Shown here: one piece after another, positions 1 to 8,850 of the stretch
Position numbering within the stretch: the first letter of the stretch is position 1
How the letters are laid out: each line of letters opens with the position of its first letter
NCBI GenBank assembly: GCA_963972525.1
Contig: CAXAUZ010000006.1
Span: forward strand, 130,670-194,669
DNA: 64,000 nt
Direction of reading: 5' to 3'
Origin: Salinilacustrithrix sp003476595
GTDB taxonomy: Bacteria; Actinomycetota; Acidimicrobiia; Acidimicrobiales; Salinilacustritrichaceae
Position numbers and translations under genes: made by a program
Notes under the pieces: model-generated
Seen by the model: only the letters and a program-made list of their open reading frames with translations
What the model was told of the DNA's origin: nothing
Databases searched by the model: none

Positions 1-1703
1 TCCGCAACGAGGCCCGCTGGATGGCCGAGTTCCGGTCCAACCTCGACACCTTCGGCGACAACCGCAGCGTGACCACCCCGGTGCCCATCGAGCACCTGTG
101 CGGCGAGCGCGTGCTGGTCATGACCTACGTGGATGGTCATCCCGTCGACCGCCTCGACCTGCTCGCCGGGTCCGGCCACGACTTCGAGGAGCTGCTGCGG
201 CTCGGCGTGCGGGCGTGGCTGGAATCGGCGTTCGAGCACGGCCTGTTCCACGGCGACGTGCATGCGGGCAACCTGTTCCTCACCACCGACGGGAAGGTGG
301 CCCTGCTCGACTTCGGCATCATGGGCCACCTGGAGCCCGCGGTCCGCACGGCGCTGCGCGATGCCCTCCCGGGCCTCCTGCTCGGCGACGACCCCCGCGG
401 CGTGGTCGAGGCGTTCTTCGCTCTCGGGGCGGTGACCGGCCCCCTCGACATGGAGCGCGCCGGCGAGGACGTGCGCCGGATCGTGGCACCGCTGGCCGAC
501 AAGCCGCTGTCGGAGATCAGCTACGGCGAGCTGCTCGCCGACGTCATGCAGGTCGCCGGACGCCACCGGGTCCGCCTGCCCCGCGAGCTGGTGCTGGTGA
601 TCAAGCAGATCCTGTACTTCGAGCGCTACGCGAAGGAGCTCGCCCCGGGCTACCAGATCCTGTCCGATCCCCGCCTGCTCACCTACCTCCTGCCCCAGTA
701 CGAGGTCCCGGTGCAGCGCCCGGTGCTCACCACCCGGCCCCGCACCCGTCCCCTCGACGGAGATCCAGGCGCCGGCCTGCTCGTTCAGGCGGTCCGCGAC
801 GACCGCTTCGGCTGGGACTACGACCCCCAGCGCCCGGAGCTGCGCCGGCTCTACGCCAAGGCCAAGGACAAGCAGTGGAACGCATCGGTCGACATCGACT
901 GGTCGATCGAGGTCGACCGCGAGGATCCCGGGGGTCTGTCGGAGTACCTACCGGTGATGGCGGCCGACGCCTTCGACTCCTTCACCGAGGCCCAGAAGCG
1001 TGAAGCGGGCCACGTGTTCAACACCTGGCTCACGTCGCAGTTCCTGCACGGCGAGCAGGGCGCGCTGCTGGCCACCTCCAAGCTCGTGGCCCAGGTCCCC
1101 GATGTGGACGCCAAGTTCTACGGCGCCACCCAGGTGATGGACGAGGCCCGTCACGTCGAGGTCTACGGCCGCTACCTGCAGGAGAAGCTCGGGGAGATCC
1201 ACCCGATCAACCCCAACCTGCAGCAGCTGTTGGAGATCATCGTGGCCGATCCGCGCTGGGACGTGACCTACCTCGGCATGCAGATCATCGTCGAGGGTCT
1301 CGCGCTGGCCGCCTTCGGGCTGATCCACCAGTTCTCGACCGAGCCGCTGATCAAGCAGATCACCCGCTACGTGATGGCAGACGAGGCCCGCCACGTGGCC
1401 TTCGGCGCGCTGGCGCTGAGCGGCTACTACGACGAGCTCACGTCGGCCGAACGGCTGGAGCGCCAGGACTTCGTCCTCGAGGCGTCGTGGCTGATGCGGG
1501 ACCGGTTCCTCGCCACGGAGGTGTGGGAGCGGCTGGGGATCCCGCCGTCGGACGGCCTCCTCGACGCCAGCCGCTCGCCGATGATGCAGATGTTCCAGCA
1601 CGTGCTCTTCGCCAAGATCACGCCGAACCTCACCAAGATCGGCCTGATGGACGAGAAGCTCCGCGACCGCCTGGTGGCGATCGGCGCCATCGCGACGTCG
1701 TGA
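1..1703 (+). CDS. ABC1/UbiB kinase-like domain fused to ferritin-like diiron domain (5' end outside window)
   Basis: The gene is cut by the left edge: the frame is open from base 3, before the first ATG at 21. The N-terminal part (to about base 760) has atypical-kinase hallmarks of the AarF/UbiB family: the catalytic-loop motif HGDVHAGN near 249-272 and the DFG metal motif near 312-320. The remaining ~310 residues are a helical ferritin-like domain with two EARH (ExxH) motifs at 1143-1154 and 1383-1394, plus Glu-rich helices that would complete a di-iron site. UbiB proteins normally end after the kinase, so this is a fusion. UbiB relatives assist quinone or lipid metabolism and ferritin-like enzymes oxidise organic substrates, so a lipid or isoprenoid oxidation role is plausible. 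The substrate is unknown. Confidence 0.85.
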   Translation, partial: RNEARWMAEFRSNLDTFGDNRSVTTPVPIEHLCGERVLVMTYVDGHPVDRLDLLAGSGHDFEELLRLGVRAWLESAFEHGLFHGDVHAGNLFLTTDGKVALLDFGIMGHLEPAVRTALRDALPGLLLGDDPRGVVEAFFALGAVTGPLDMERAGEDVRRIVAPLADKPLSEISYGELLADVMQVAGRHRVRLPRELVLVIKQILYFERYAKELAPGYQILSDPRLLTYLLPQYEVPVQRPVLTTRPRTRPLDGDPGAGLLVQAVRDDRFGWDYDPQRPELRRLYAKAKDKQWNASVDIDWSIEVDREDPGGLSEYLPVMAADAFDSFTEAQKREAGHVFNTWLTSQFLHGEQGALLATSKLVAQVPDVDAKFYGATQVMDEARHVEVYGRYLQEKLGEIHPINPNLQQLLEIIVADPRWDVTYLGMQIIVEGLALAAFGLIHQFSTEPLIKQITRYVMADEARHVAFGALALSGYYDELTSAERLERQDFVLEASWLMRDRFLATEVWERLGIPPSDGLLDASRSPMMQMFQHVLFAKITPNLTKIGLMDEKLRDRLVAIGAIATS

Positions 1704-1746
1704 CCCCTCGCCGGGGTCTCGGGTCGGCGGAGAAGGGTGCGCGACA

Positions 1747-2361
1747 ATGGCGCCCGTGACCGGCCCTTCGCCCCTCACGGCGCTCGGTCTCCCGCCCGTG
1801 CCTGCCGCAGTCCTCGACCCCTACCTCGACGCCGCCGCGAGCTGCTTCGCCCGACACGGGCTCCGCCGGACGCGCGTCACCGATATCGCCGAGGAGGTCG
1901 GGGTCTCCCGCGTCACCGTGTACCGACAGGTCGGGACGACGGAGGACGCGGCCCGCCTGCTCCTGGCCCGGGAGCTCGATCGCCTCGTGAGCTCGCTGCT
2001 CCCCACGCTCCTCGCTGCTGACGATGCAGACGGCATCGTGGCCGTGATCGCCTCGGCGGTCGACTTCGCGGTGACGCACCCCGTCATGCGCAAGGTCCTC
2101 CAGGACGAGTCCGACCTCGTCGGAGCCTTCGTCATGAACGAGTTCGGCACCGTGCTGGAACGGCTGCTGCTGCTCGCCGAGCCGGTAGTCCGGCGCCTGA
2201 ACGAGATCGCTGGCACGCGCGACATCGACATCCCCGTCCTGGCCGAGTGGGTGGCCCGCGTGGTGCTCACGATGGTGGTGGCGCCGCCGGCGGTGCCACC
2301 GCAGGAGTTCCTGCGCGAGGTGCTACGCCCCCTGCTGGTCGCCACCGGCAGTGAGCACTGA
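1747..2361 (+). CDS. TetR/AcrR-family transcriptional regulator
   Basis: A 204-residue protein with a TetR helix-turn-helix near residues 25-65 (TDIAEEVGVSRVTVYRQVG) and an all-helical ligand-binding C-terminus. It lies just upstream of the atu-like cluster and its last 39 bases overlap the end of the convergent hydrolase gene. By position it may repress that hydrolase and/or the catabolic operon, as AtuR does in Pseudomonas. A symmetric site at 3422-3439 is a candidate operator. The start is uncertain: ATG 1747 is used, but GTG 1756 has a GACAAT hexamer 7 nt upstream and would suit a leaderless transcript. The ligand is unknown. Confidence 0.85.
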   Translation: MAPVTGPSPLTALGLPPVPAAVLDPYLDAAASCFARHGLRRTRVTDIAEEVGVSRVTVYRQVGTTEDAARLLLARELDRLVSSLLPTLLAADDADGIVAVIASAVDFAVTHPVMRKVLQDESDLVGAFVMNEFGTVLERLLLLAEPVVRRLNEIAGTRDIDIPVLAEWVARVVLTMVVAPPAVPPQEFLREVLRPLLVATGSEH

Positions 2362-3414
2362 GTTTCTGTCACTGGCCGCCTCCACCTGCCAGCGGTGGCG
2401 CGGCTTGAGCCGGTAGGGCCGAGAGCGGGGCCGGTCGAGCGAGCGAGCCAGCGCGTCGGGGCCGAACATGTCGTCGATGCTGCCGCGAGCCCGCCCGTCG
2501 ATGGCCTCGCCGAGCGGCCCGTCCAGCAGCTGGGCCAGCATCGCCGGAAGGCTGTCGGGGTCCTCCAGCATCCAGGAGTGCCCGGCACCCTCCACCGTGA
2601 CCAGCGTGGCGCCGGCGGCCGCGGCCGCACCCCGGGCGAAGGGGTACCAGATGGCCAGGTCGCGGTTGCTGTGGACGACGATGACCGGGACACCTTCATC
2701 GCGTAGCGAGCGGAGCCGGGCGTCGGAGCCCTGGTTGCCGATGGTGGCGACGAAGGCGGCGGGCAGCGACGGCAGCGCCCGGACGCGATCGCCGAGCGAC
2801 GGCGCCGCCAGCCGAGCGAGTGCACCGGCGTCCCGACGGGCCCGCACCACGGTGGAGGCGATGTCGACGCCGAGCAAGCCGATGCCCAGGGGCAACAACC
2901 CGGGCACGTAGCGCCCGAGCCGGGTGAAGCGGTCGAAGCCGCCGCCGATCGCCGCGTTGGTCGGTATGACGGCGAGCACGCGGTCGACTTCCGCAGCGGC
3001 CACGTCCACGACGATCCGGCCGCCCATCGAGTGGCCGAGGAGCACGGCCTGCTCGATACCGAGGTGGTCGAGCACGCGGCGGTGGAGGTCGACGTAGGAC
3101 CGCCAGCGGAACCCCCCGGCCCCGAGCGGCGCGGTGCGGCCGTGGCCGGCGCTGTCGACGGCGATCACCCGGAAGCCCAGGCCGGCGATGCGCCGGAGGG
3201 TGCGGGCGTAGAGCATCCCCTCGGCCATGATGCCGTGCACGACGACCAGCGGCACGCCCTCGCCGCACATCGACAGGCCGACCCGGTGGCCGTCCGCGAG
3301 GATGACCTCACGGCGTCGCAGGCGGGGCGGTTTCGTCTCGACGGCGTCGGCGAGCGCTCGCATGTGCTCGAGGACCGGACGGGACGGAGCGGTCGGGGGA
3401 GGAGCCACAGCCAT
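2323..3414 (-). CDS. alpha/beta-hydrolase fold protein
   Basis: A 363-residue soluble alpha/beta hydrolase. It shows the oxyanion HG at residues 60-61, the nucleophile elbow GHSMGG at 127-132 (Ser129), a later Asp in a VVHSNRD strand and a late GAGHSW histidine, so the catalytic triad is complete. The C-terminal ~60 residues form an Arg-rich extension beyond the core fold. The ATG at 3414 was chosen because a TATCGT -10 hexamer lies exactly 6 nt upstream, as for a leaderless mRNA. It is divergent from the catabolic operon and convergent with the TetR gene. It may cleave an ester or thioester feeding the pathway. Substrate specificity cannot be read from sequence. Confidence 0.85.
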   Translation of the reverse strand: MAVAPPPTAPSRPVLEHMRALADAVETKPPRLRRREVILADGHRVGLSMCGEGVPLVVVHGIMAEGMLYARTLRRIAGLGFRVIAVDSAGHGRTAPLGAGGFRWRSYVDLHRRVLDHLGIEQAVLLGHSMGGRIVVDVAAAEVDRVLAVIPTNAAIGGGFDRFTRLGRYVPGLLPLGIGLLGVDIASTVVRARRDAGALARLAAPSLGDRVRALPSLPAAFVATIGNQGSDARLRSLRDEGVPVIVVHSNRDLAIWYPFARGAAAAAGATLVTVEGAGHSWMLEDPDSLPAMLAQLLDGPLGEAIDGRARGSIDDMFGPDALARSLDRPRSRPYRLKPRHRWQVEAASDRNSVLTAGGDQQGA

Positions 3415-3420
3415 GCGAAC

Positions 3421-3426
3421 ACGATA
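3421..3426 (-). promoter_or_regulatory. leaderless -10 hexamer of the hydrolase gene
   Basis: TATCGT read on the minus strand, 6 nt before the ATG at 3414. It overlaps the inverted repeat 3422-3439, so a protein bound there would block RNA polymerase. Confidence 0.55.
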
Positions 3427-3439
3427 CAGATTCGTATCG
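3422..3439. promoter_or_regulatory. inverted repeat, candidate TetR operator
   Basis: CGATAC-AGATTC-GTATCG, perfect 6-bp arms around a 6-bp spacer, in the intergenic region between the hydrolase (minus) and the crotonase operon (plus). Size and symmetry fit a TetR-dimer site and it covers the hydrolase -10. The regulator at 1747-2361 is the natural candidate. Binding is inferred. Confidence 0.5.
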
Positions 3440-3531
3440 CTGTCGCGCCTGTGAGCGTTGAGACATGCGACGGTCGGCGTCTGGTGACGCCGCAGGGTAG
3501 GTTCCGGTGCCGTTCGCAGAAGGGGGTGCCG

Positions 3532-4326
3532 GTGGCCGGTGTCGAAGTGGAACACGAGGGTCTCGTCGGGGTCGTGGAGCTGCGGCGTCCGCCGCACAAC
3601 TTCTTCGACGCCGGGCTCATCGGGGAGATCGCGACCGCGTTCGAGGCCCTCGACGCCGACCCCGACTGCCGGGCCATCGTGCTCGCCGCCGAGGGCCGGT
3701 CGTTCTGCGCCGGAGCCGACTTCTCCGGCCAGCGCCCCGACACTGGTTCGTTCTCGGGCGGCGGCGACGGACCCGGCAGCATCGGCGCCGGATCCCTCTA
3801 CCACGAGGCCCTGCGCCTGTTCGCCATCGCCACGCCCGTGATCGCCGCCGTCCACGGGCCGGCCATCGGTGGTGGCCTGGGTCTGGCGCTGGTGGCCGAC
3901 TTCCGGGTGACCTGCCCCGAGGCCCGCTGGTCGGCCAACTTCGCCCGCCTGGGCTTCCACCCCGGGTTCGCCCTGACGGCGACGCTGCCCGAGCTGGTCG
4001 GCGGCCAGCACGCCCGGCGCCTGTTCTACACCGGGGCCCGCATCGACGGGCGCGAGGCCGCTGCCATCGGGCTGGCCGACGAGTGCGTCGACGACGCGCC
4101 CGCGGTCCGGGCGCGCAGCCTCGAGCTCGCCGCCGAGATCGCCGCGTCTGCGCCGCTCGTCGTGCGATCCGTCAAGCGAACGCTCGCCGGCGACCGGATC
4201 GCCCGGCTGCGGGCCGCCACCGACCACGAGCTGGCCGAGCAGGTCCGCCTGCTCGCGACCGACGACGCCCGCGAGGGCATCGCCGCCTACGCCGAGCGCC
4301 GGCCGGCCGTGTTCCACGCCCGGTAG
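3532..4326 (+). CDS. enoyl-CoA hydratase/isomerase family protein
   Basis: A 264-residue crotonase-fold protein with both oxyanion-hole segments (GRSFCAGADF and HGPAIGGGLG). GTG 3532 was preferred over GTG 3526 because an AAGGGGG ribosome site sits about 5 nt upstream. By family alignment from memory, the two catalytic Glu positions of classical enoyl-CoA hydratase appear replaced (FARLGFHPG and ARRLFYTG segments), so it may be an isomerase, hydrolase or other crotonase rather than a simple hydratase. It is the first gene of the long catabolic operon and is followed 32 nt later by the SDR. Confidence 0.87.
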   Translation: MAGVEVEHEGLVGVVELRRPPHNFFDAGLIGEIATAFEALDADPDCRAIVLAAEGRSFCAGADFSGQRPDTGSFSGGGDGPGSIGAGSLYHEALRLFAIATPVIAAVHGPAIGGGLGLALVADFRVTCPEARWSANFARLGFHPGFALTATLPELVGGQHARRLFYTGARIDGREAAAIGLADECVDDAPAVRARSLELAAEIAASAPLVVRSVKRTLAGDRIARLRAATDHELAEQVRLLATDDAREGIAAYAERRPAVFHAR

Positions 4327-4358
4327 CGGCTCGGCCACATCGACGGAAAGGGACGAAC

Positions 4359-5228
4359 ATGGAGCAGCTCGAGGACAGGGTCGCGGTCGTGACCGGCGGC
4401 GGGAGCGGGATCGGTCGAGCCGTGGCCACCCAGCTCGCCGGCGCCGGCATGCACATCGTGATCGCCGACATCCAGCAGGACGCGCTCGACGCGACGGTCG
4501 CCGACCTGGTCAGCGCCGGCCACCGGGCCATCGGCGTTCGCACCGACGTTTCCGACGGCCCGTCCGTCGAGGCGCTCGCCCAGGCAGCCCTCGACGAGTT
4601 CGGCGCCGTCCACGTCGTCCACAACAACGCCGGCGTCGGTGTCGGCGGCCCGGTCTGGACCCACACCGAGCGCGACTGGGAGTGGGTCCTCGGGGTCAAC
4701 CTCTGGGGCGTCATCCACGGCATCCGCGTGTTCGTCCCCCTGATGATCGAGCAGGGCGGCCCCGCCCACGTCGTGAACACGGCGTCGATGGCCGGGCTCA
4801 TCTCTGTGCCGTACCTGGCCGCCTACAACGTCTCCAAGCACGGCGTCGTGACCCTGAGCGAGACCCTGCACCGCGACCTGCAGCTCGCCGGCCACGCCGA
4901 CATCGGCGTGTCGGTGCTGTGTCCGGGCCTGGTCATGACCAACATCTTCGAGTCCCAGCGCAACCGGCCCGAGGGGCTGGCCGACGACGCTGGGTCCAGC
5001 GGGCTCTCGGCACTGCTGGAAGGGGCCGGCGACAGCACCGCCACCGAGGACGCCATCGGCGCCTTCGGCCAGATCCTGTCGCCCGACGAGGTCGGCGCGG
5101 CCGTCGTCGACGCCGTGCGCCAGGACCGCTTCTACATCCTCACCCACCCCGAGAGCACCGAGGCGCTGGTGCGCACGCGCTGCGACGACATCGTCGAAGC
5201 CCGCCGCCCCTCGCCCCTGCGACCCTGA
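4359..5228 (+). CDS. short-chain dehydrogenase/reductase (SDR), NAD(P)-dependent
   Basis: A 289-residue classical SDR with the dinucleotide motif TGGGSGIG (residues 12-19), NNAG, and the catalytic YNVSK (Tyr156, Lys160). The ATG at 4359 follows a GGAAAGGGA ribosome site. It probably oxidises a hydroxyl or reduces a keto group of a pathway intermediate. AtuB and AtuG of the Pseudomonas atu cluster are also SDRs, so its presence beside carboxylase and AtuA-like genes fits that scheme. The exact substrate is not visible. Confidence 0.9.
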   Translation: MEQLEDRVAVVTGGGSGIGRAVATQLAGAGMHIVIADIQQDALDATVADLVSAGHRAIGVRTDVSDGPSVEALAQAALDEFGAVHVVHNNAGVGVGGPVWTHTERDWEWVLGVNLWGVIHGIRVFVPLMIEQGGPAHVVNTASMAGLISVPYLAAYNVSKHGVVTLSETLHRDLQLAGHADIGVSVLCPGLVMTNIFESQRNRPEGLADDAGSSGLSALLEGAGDSTATEDAIGAFGQILSPDEVGAAVVDAVRQDRFYILTHPESTEALVRTRCDDIVEARRPSPLRP

Positions 5229-5257
5229 CCGTCCACCACCACCGAAGGATGCACCCG

Positions 5258-6901
5258 ATGAGAACACCGCTTCTGGCACCGGCGCTGCCGTCGAACGTCG
5301 ACACCACCAGTGAGCAGTTCCGCCAGAACCGCGACGACGTGCTCGAGCAGCTCGCCGAGATCGACGACCTGCTCGCCCAGGCCGAGGCCGGCGGGGGAGA
5401 GGCGTCGATCGCCCGCATGCGGTCCCGGGCCAAGATGCCCATCCGGGAGCGCATCGCGAACGTGCTCGACCCGGACAGCCCCTTCCTGGAGATCAGCGCG
5501 CTGGCCGGCTACGGCTCGGACTACACCATCGGTGGCGGCATGGTGATCGGGGTCGGGGTCATCGCAGGCACCGAGTGCGTGATCATGGGCAACGACCCGT
5601 CGGTCCTCGGCGGGGCCCTGACGCCCTACGCGGGCAAGAAGTGGTCGCGGGCCATCGAGATCGCCCGCGACAACCGCATGCCCTACATCAGCTTCGTCGA
5701 GTCGGCGGGCGCGGATCTGCGCATGGGCGGGGCCGGCAGCGACGGCCCCAAGACCCAGACCACCCACTTCGCGGAGTCGGGACGCCCGTTCTACGAGATG
5801 ATCGAGCTGTCCAAGCTCGGCATCCCGTCCGTCTGCGTCGTGTTCGGGTCGTCCACGGCCGGCGGTGCGTACCAGCCCGGGCTCTCCGACTACGTCATCG
5901 TCATCAAGGAGAAGTCCAAGATCTTCCTCGCCGGCCCGCCGCTGGTGAAGATGGCCACCGGCGAGGAGTCTGACGACGAGACCCTCGGCGGCGCCGCGCT
6001 GCACGCCGAGGCGTCCGGCCTGGGCGACTACTTCGCCGAGGACGAGATGGATGCGCTCCGGCTGTGCCGGGAGGTCGTCTCCCACCTCCAGATCCCCAAG
6101 CCCGGGCCCGAGCCGATCGGCCCCGGCGATCCGCCGATCCACGACCCCGAGGAGCTGCTCGGCCTGGTGAGCCGGGACCTGCGCCAGCCCGTCGACGTGC
6201 GCGACGTCATCGCCCGGACGGTCGACGGCTCCCGGTTCGAGGAGTTCAAGCCGCGGTGGGGGCCCACCATGGTCTGTGGCTGGGCCCAGATCCACGGTTA
6301 CCCGGTCGGCATCCTGGGCAACAACGGCGTGATCTACCCGGACTCCTCCCAGAAGGCGGCCCACTTCATCCAGCTGTGCAACCAGACCGACACGCCGCTG
6401 GTGTTCCTCCAGAACATCACCGGCTTCATGGTCGGCAAGGACTTCGAGGCCGCAGGCATCGTCAAGAAGGGCTCGCAGATGATCAACGCGGTCACCAACT
6501 CCACGGTGCCGCACCTCACGGTGATCATCGGTTCCAGCTACGGCGCCGGCACCTACGGCATGTCGGGCCGCGCCTTCGGGAACCGGTTCACCTTCATCTG
6601 GCCCACGGCCAAGATCGCGGTGATGGGGCCCAAGCAGATCGCCGGCGTCATGTCCATCGTCCGGCGGGGCCAGGCGGCCCGCAAGGGCGAGCCCTTCGAC
6701 GAGGAGCAGGACGCCGCCATCGTGGCCATGGTCGAGGACGCCCAGGAGAAGGGTTCGCTCGCCCTGGTGGCCACCGGGGCGATCAGCGACGACGGCATCA
6801 TCGATCCCCGCGACACTCGCACGGTGCTCGGGCTCACCCTCTCCGCCGTCCGCAACCGCCCCATCGAGGGTGCATCGAGCTACGGGGTGTTCCGCCTGTG
6901 A
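5258..6901 (+). CDS. acyl-CoA carboxylase, carboxyltransferase (beta) subunit
   Basis: A 547-residue carboxyltransferase subunit of the propionyl-/methylcrotonyl-/geranyl-CoA carboxylase type. The N half contains the acyl-CoA carboxyltransferase core (GGGMVIGVGVIAG, ESAGADLRMGG) and the C half the carboxybiotin-binding core (FLQNITGFMVGK, GSSYGAGTYGMSGRAF). ATG 5258 is chosen because GAAGGA lies 8 nt upstream; an in-frame ATG at 5249 would overlap that site. The stop overlaps the start of the biotin carboxylase subunit. In an operon with AtuA-, dehydrogenase- and hydratase-like genes, the substrate is probably a branched unsaturated acyl-CoA (geranyl- or methylcrotonyl-CoA type). AtuC and LiuB are close models. 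Confidence 0.92.
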   Translation: MRTPLLAPALPSNVDTTSEQFRQNRDDVLEQLAEIDDLLAQAEAGGGEASIARMRSRAKMPIRERIANVLDPDSPFLEISALAGYGSDYTIGGGMVIGVGVIAGTECVIMGNDPSVLGGALTPYAGKKWSRAIEIARDNRMPYISFVESAGADLRMGGAGSDGPKTQTTHFAESGRPFYEMIELSKLGIPSVCVVFGSSTAGGAYQPGLSDYVIVIKEKSKIFLAGPPLVKMATGEESDDETLGGAALHAEASGLGDYFAEDEMDALRLCREVVSHLQIPKPGPEPIGPGDPPIHDPEELLGLVSRDLRQPVDVRDVIARTVDGSRFEEFKPRWGPTMVCGWAQIHGYPVGILGNNGVIYPDSSQKAAHFIQLCNQTDTPLVFLQNITGFMVGKDFEAAGIVKKGSQMINAVTNSTVPHLTVIIGSSYGAGTYGMSGRAFGNRFTFIWPTAKIAVMGPKQIAGVMSIVRRGQAARKGEPFDEEQDAAIVAMVEDAQEKGSLALVATGAISDDGIIDPRDTRTVLGLTLSAVRNRPIEGASSYGVFRL

Positions 6902-8850
6902 GCCGTCCCATCACCTCCGTCCTCGTCGCCAACCGCGGCGAGATCGCCCGGCGCGTGTTCCGCACCGCGCGCGCCATGGGCATGCGCTGCATCGCCGTCT
7001 ACGTCGACGCCGACGCCGCCGCCCCCTTCGTCACCGAGGCCGACGAGGCCGTCCGCCTGAGCGACGGCGGGTACCTCGACGCCGCGGCGGTCGTGGCGGC
7101 GGCCCGCGCCGCCGGCGCGGATGCCGTCCACCCCGGCTACGGCTTCCTGTCCGAGAATGCCGGCTTCGCTCGGGCGGTGATCGACGCCGGCATCGCCTGG
7201 GTCGGCCCGACCCCCGAGGTCATCGAGTCGATGGGCGACAAGCTGGCGGCCAAGCGCATCGCCGTCGAGGCCGGCGTGCCCACCCTGCCGTCCTCGGACG
7301 ACCCGGCCTCGGCCGGCGAGGTGGGCTTCCCGCTGCTCGTGAAGGCGGCCGCCGGTGGCGGCGGCAAGGGCATGCGCATCGTCGAGCGTCCGGAGGACCT
7401 GGACGAGGCCGTCGCCGCCGCCCAGCGCGAGGCCAAGGGCGCGTTCGGCGACGACCGCGTGTTCCTCGAGCGCTACGTCCCCCGGGCCCGACACATCGAG
7501 ATCCAGATCCTCGGTGACGAGCACGGCAACCTCATCCACCTCGGTGAGCGCGAGTGCTCGATCCAGCGCCGGCACCAGAAGGTGATCGAGGAGTCGCCGT
7601 CACCGGTCATCGACGGCGCCCAGCGCAGCGCCATGGGCGAGGCCGCCCTCACACTTGCCCGCACGCTCGGCTACCGCTCGGCCGGCACGGTCGAGTTCCT
7701 CTACGACGAGGACCGGGCCGAGTTCTCCTTCCTCGAGGTCAACACCCGGCTCCAGGTCGAGCACCCGGTCACCGAGGAGGTCACCGGCATCGACCTGGTC
7801 CGCGAGCAGCTGCGCATCGCCGCCGGCGAGGCGCTCGACCACGACCAGGACTCGGTGACCTTCACCGGCCACGCCGTCGAAGCCCGGCTCTACGCCGAGG
7901 ACCCGGCGAGCGGGTTCCTGCCCGCCACCGGGCGCCTGGTGGCCTACGAGGAGCCGGCCGATCCGGCCATCCGCTGGGACAGCGGCGTTGCCGCCGGCTC
8001 CGTCGTCGGGGTGGACTTCGACCCGATGCTGGCCAAGGTCGTGGCCCACGGACCCACGCGGGCCGAGGCCGCGGGCCGCCTGGCGCTGGCGCTGGAGCGG
8101 CTGCACCTCGGCGGTGTCGTCACCAACCGGGCCTTCCTGGCCGAGACGCTGCGCACGCCGGCGTTCCTCGCAGGCGACACCACCACCGACTTCATCGACC
8201 GGATCGACCCGCCCCGGTCCCTGGTCCTCGACGAGGAGGGATTGCGACGGGCCGCCGTGGCCGCCGCGCTGTGGCTGCAGGGCGACAACCGGGCCCACGC
8301 CCGCGTGCTGGCCGACCTGCCCTCGGGCTGGCGCAACTCCCTCATGCCGCCCGAGCGGGTCGTTCTCCGCCACGGCGGCGACGACGTCGAGGTCACGTAC
8401 CAGTCGCGCCGCGACGGCTCGTTCGCGGTGGGGGAGGACCGGGCCCGCGTGCACGAGTGGTCGCCCGGCGAGATCGACGTCGAGCTCGACGGGCGCCGCA
8501 CGCGGTCCCGGGTCACGGCCGCCGGGGCCAGCATCCACGTGCAGGTCCCCAACGGCACGGTGTCGTTCGAGATCATGCCCCGGTTCACGCCGCCCGGCGC
8601 CGATCTCACCGGCGGGGGCCTCCACGCCCCGATGCCCGGAGCGGTGCTCGAGGTCCGCTGCTCGGTCGGTGACGAGGTCGAGGCCGGCCAGGTGCTGGTC
8701 GTGCTCGAGGCGATGAAGATGGAGCACCACGTGCGGGCCCCAGTGGCCGGCGTGGTCACCGAGATCCGGGTCACCACGGGTGACCAGGTCGACAACGGCG
8801 CGACGCTGCTCGTCATCGACGACGGCACCGCGGAGGGAGACGACACATGA
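6898..8850 (+). CDS. acyl-CoA carboxylase, biotin carboxylase and biotin carrier (alpha) subunit
   Basis: A 650-residue protein. The N-terminal biotin carboxylase (ANRGEIARRVFRTAR) is followed by the ATP-grasp domain with the Gly-rich AAAGGGGKGMR loop, then the C-terminal biotin carboxylase domain with EVNTRLQVEHPVTE. It ends with a biotinyl domain whose acceptor is Lys607 in EAMKMEH. GTG 6898 overlaps the stop of the beta subunit by 4 nt (GTGA), so translation is coupled. It carries out ATP-dependent carboxylation of biotin and hands CO2 to the preceding carboxyltransferase. The length is typical of methylcrotonyl-/geranyl-CoA carboxylase alpha subunits (LiuD/AtuF). Confidence 0.94.
   Translation: MSRPITSVLVANRGEIARRVFRTARAMGMRCIAVYVDADAAAPFVTEADEAVRLSDGGYLDAAAVVAAARAAGADAVHPGYGFLSENAGFARAVIDAGIAWVGPTPEVIESMGDKLAAKRIAVEAGVPTLPSSDDPASAGEVGFPLLVKAAAGGGGKGMRIVERPEDLDEAVAAAQREAKGAFGDDRVFLERYVPRARHIEIQILGDEHGNLIHLGERECSIQRRHQKVIEESPSPVIDGAQRSAMGEAALTLARTLGYRSAGTVEFLYDEDRAEFSFLEVNTRLQVEHPVTEEVTGIDLVREQLRIAAGEALDHDQDSVTFTGHAVEARLYAEDPASGFLPATGRLVAYEEPADPAIRWDSGVAAGSVVGVDFDPMLAKVVAHGPTRAEAAGRLALALERLHLGGVVTNRAFLAETLRTPAFLAGDTTTDFIDRIDPPRSLVLDEEGLRRAAVAAALWLQGDNRAHARVLADLPSGWRNSLMPPERVVLRHGGDDVEVTYQSRRDGSFAVGEDRARVHEWSPGEIDVELDGRRTRSRVTAAGASIHVQVPNGTVSFEIMPRFTPPGADLTGGGLHAPMPGAVLEVRCSVGDEVEAGQVLVVLEAMKMEHHVRAPVAGVVTEIRVTTGDQVDNGATLLVIDDGTAEGDDT

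Noticed and set aside
5132..6514. 460-codon antisense frame over the carboxyltransferase
   Set aside because: Pure codon-bias shadow; the opposite strand is a well-conserved enzyme.
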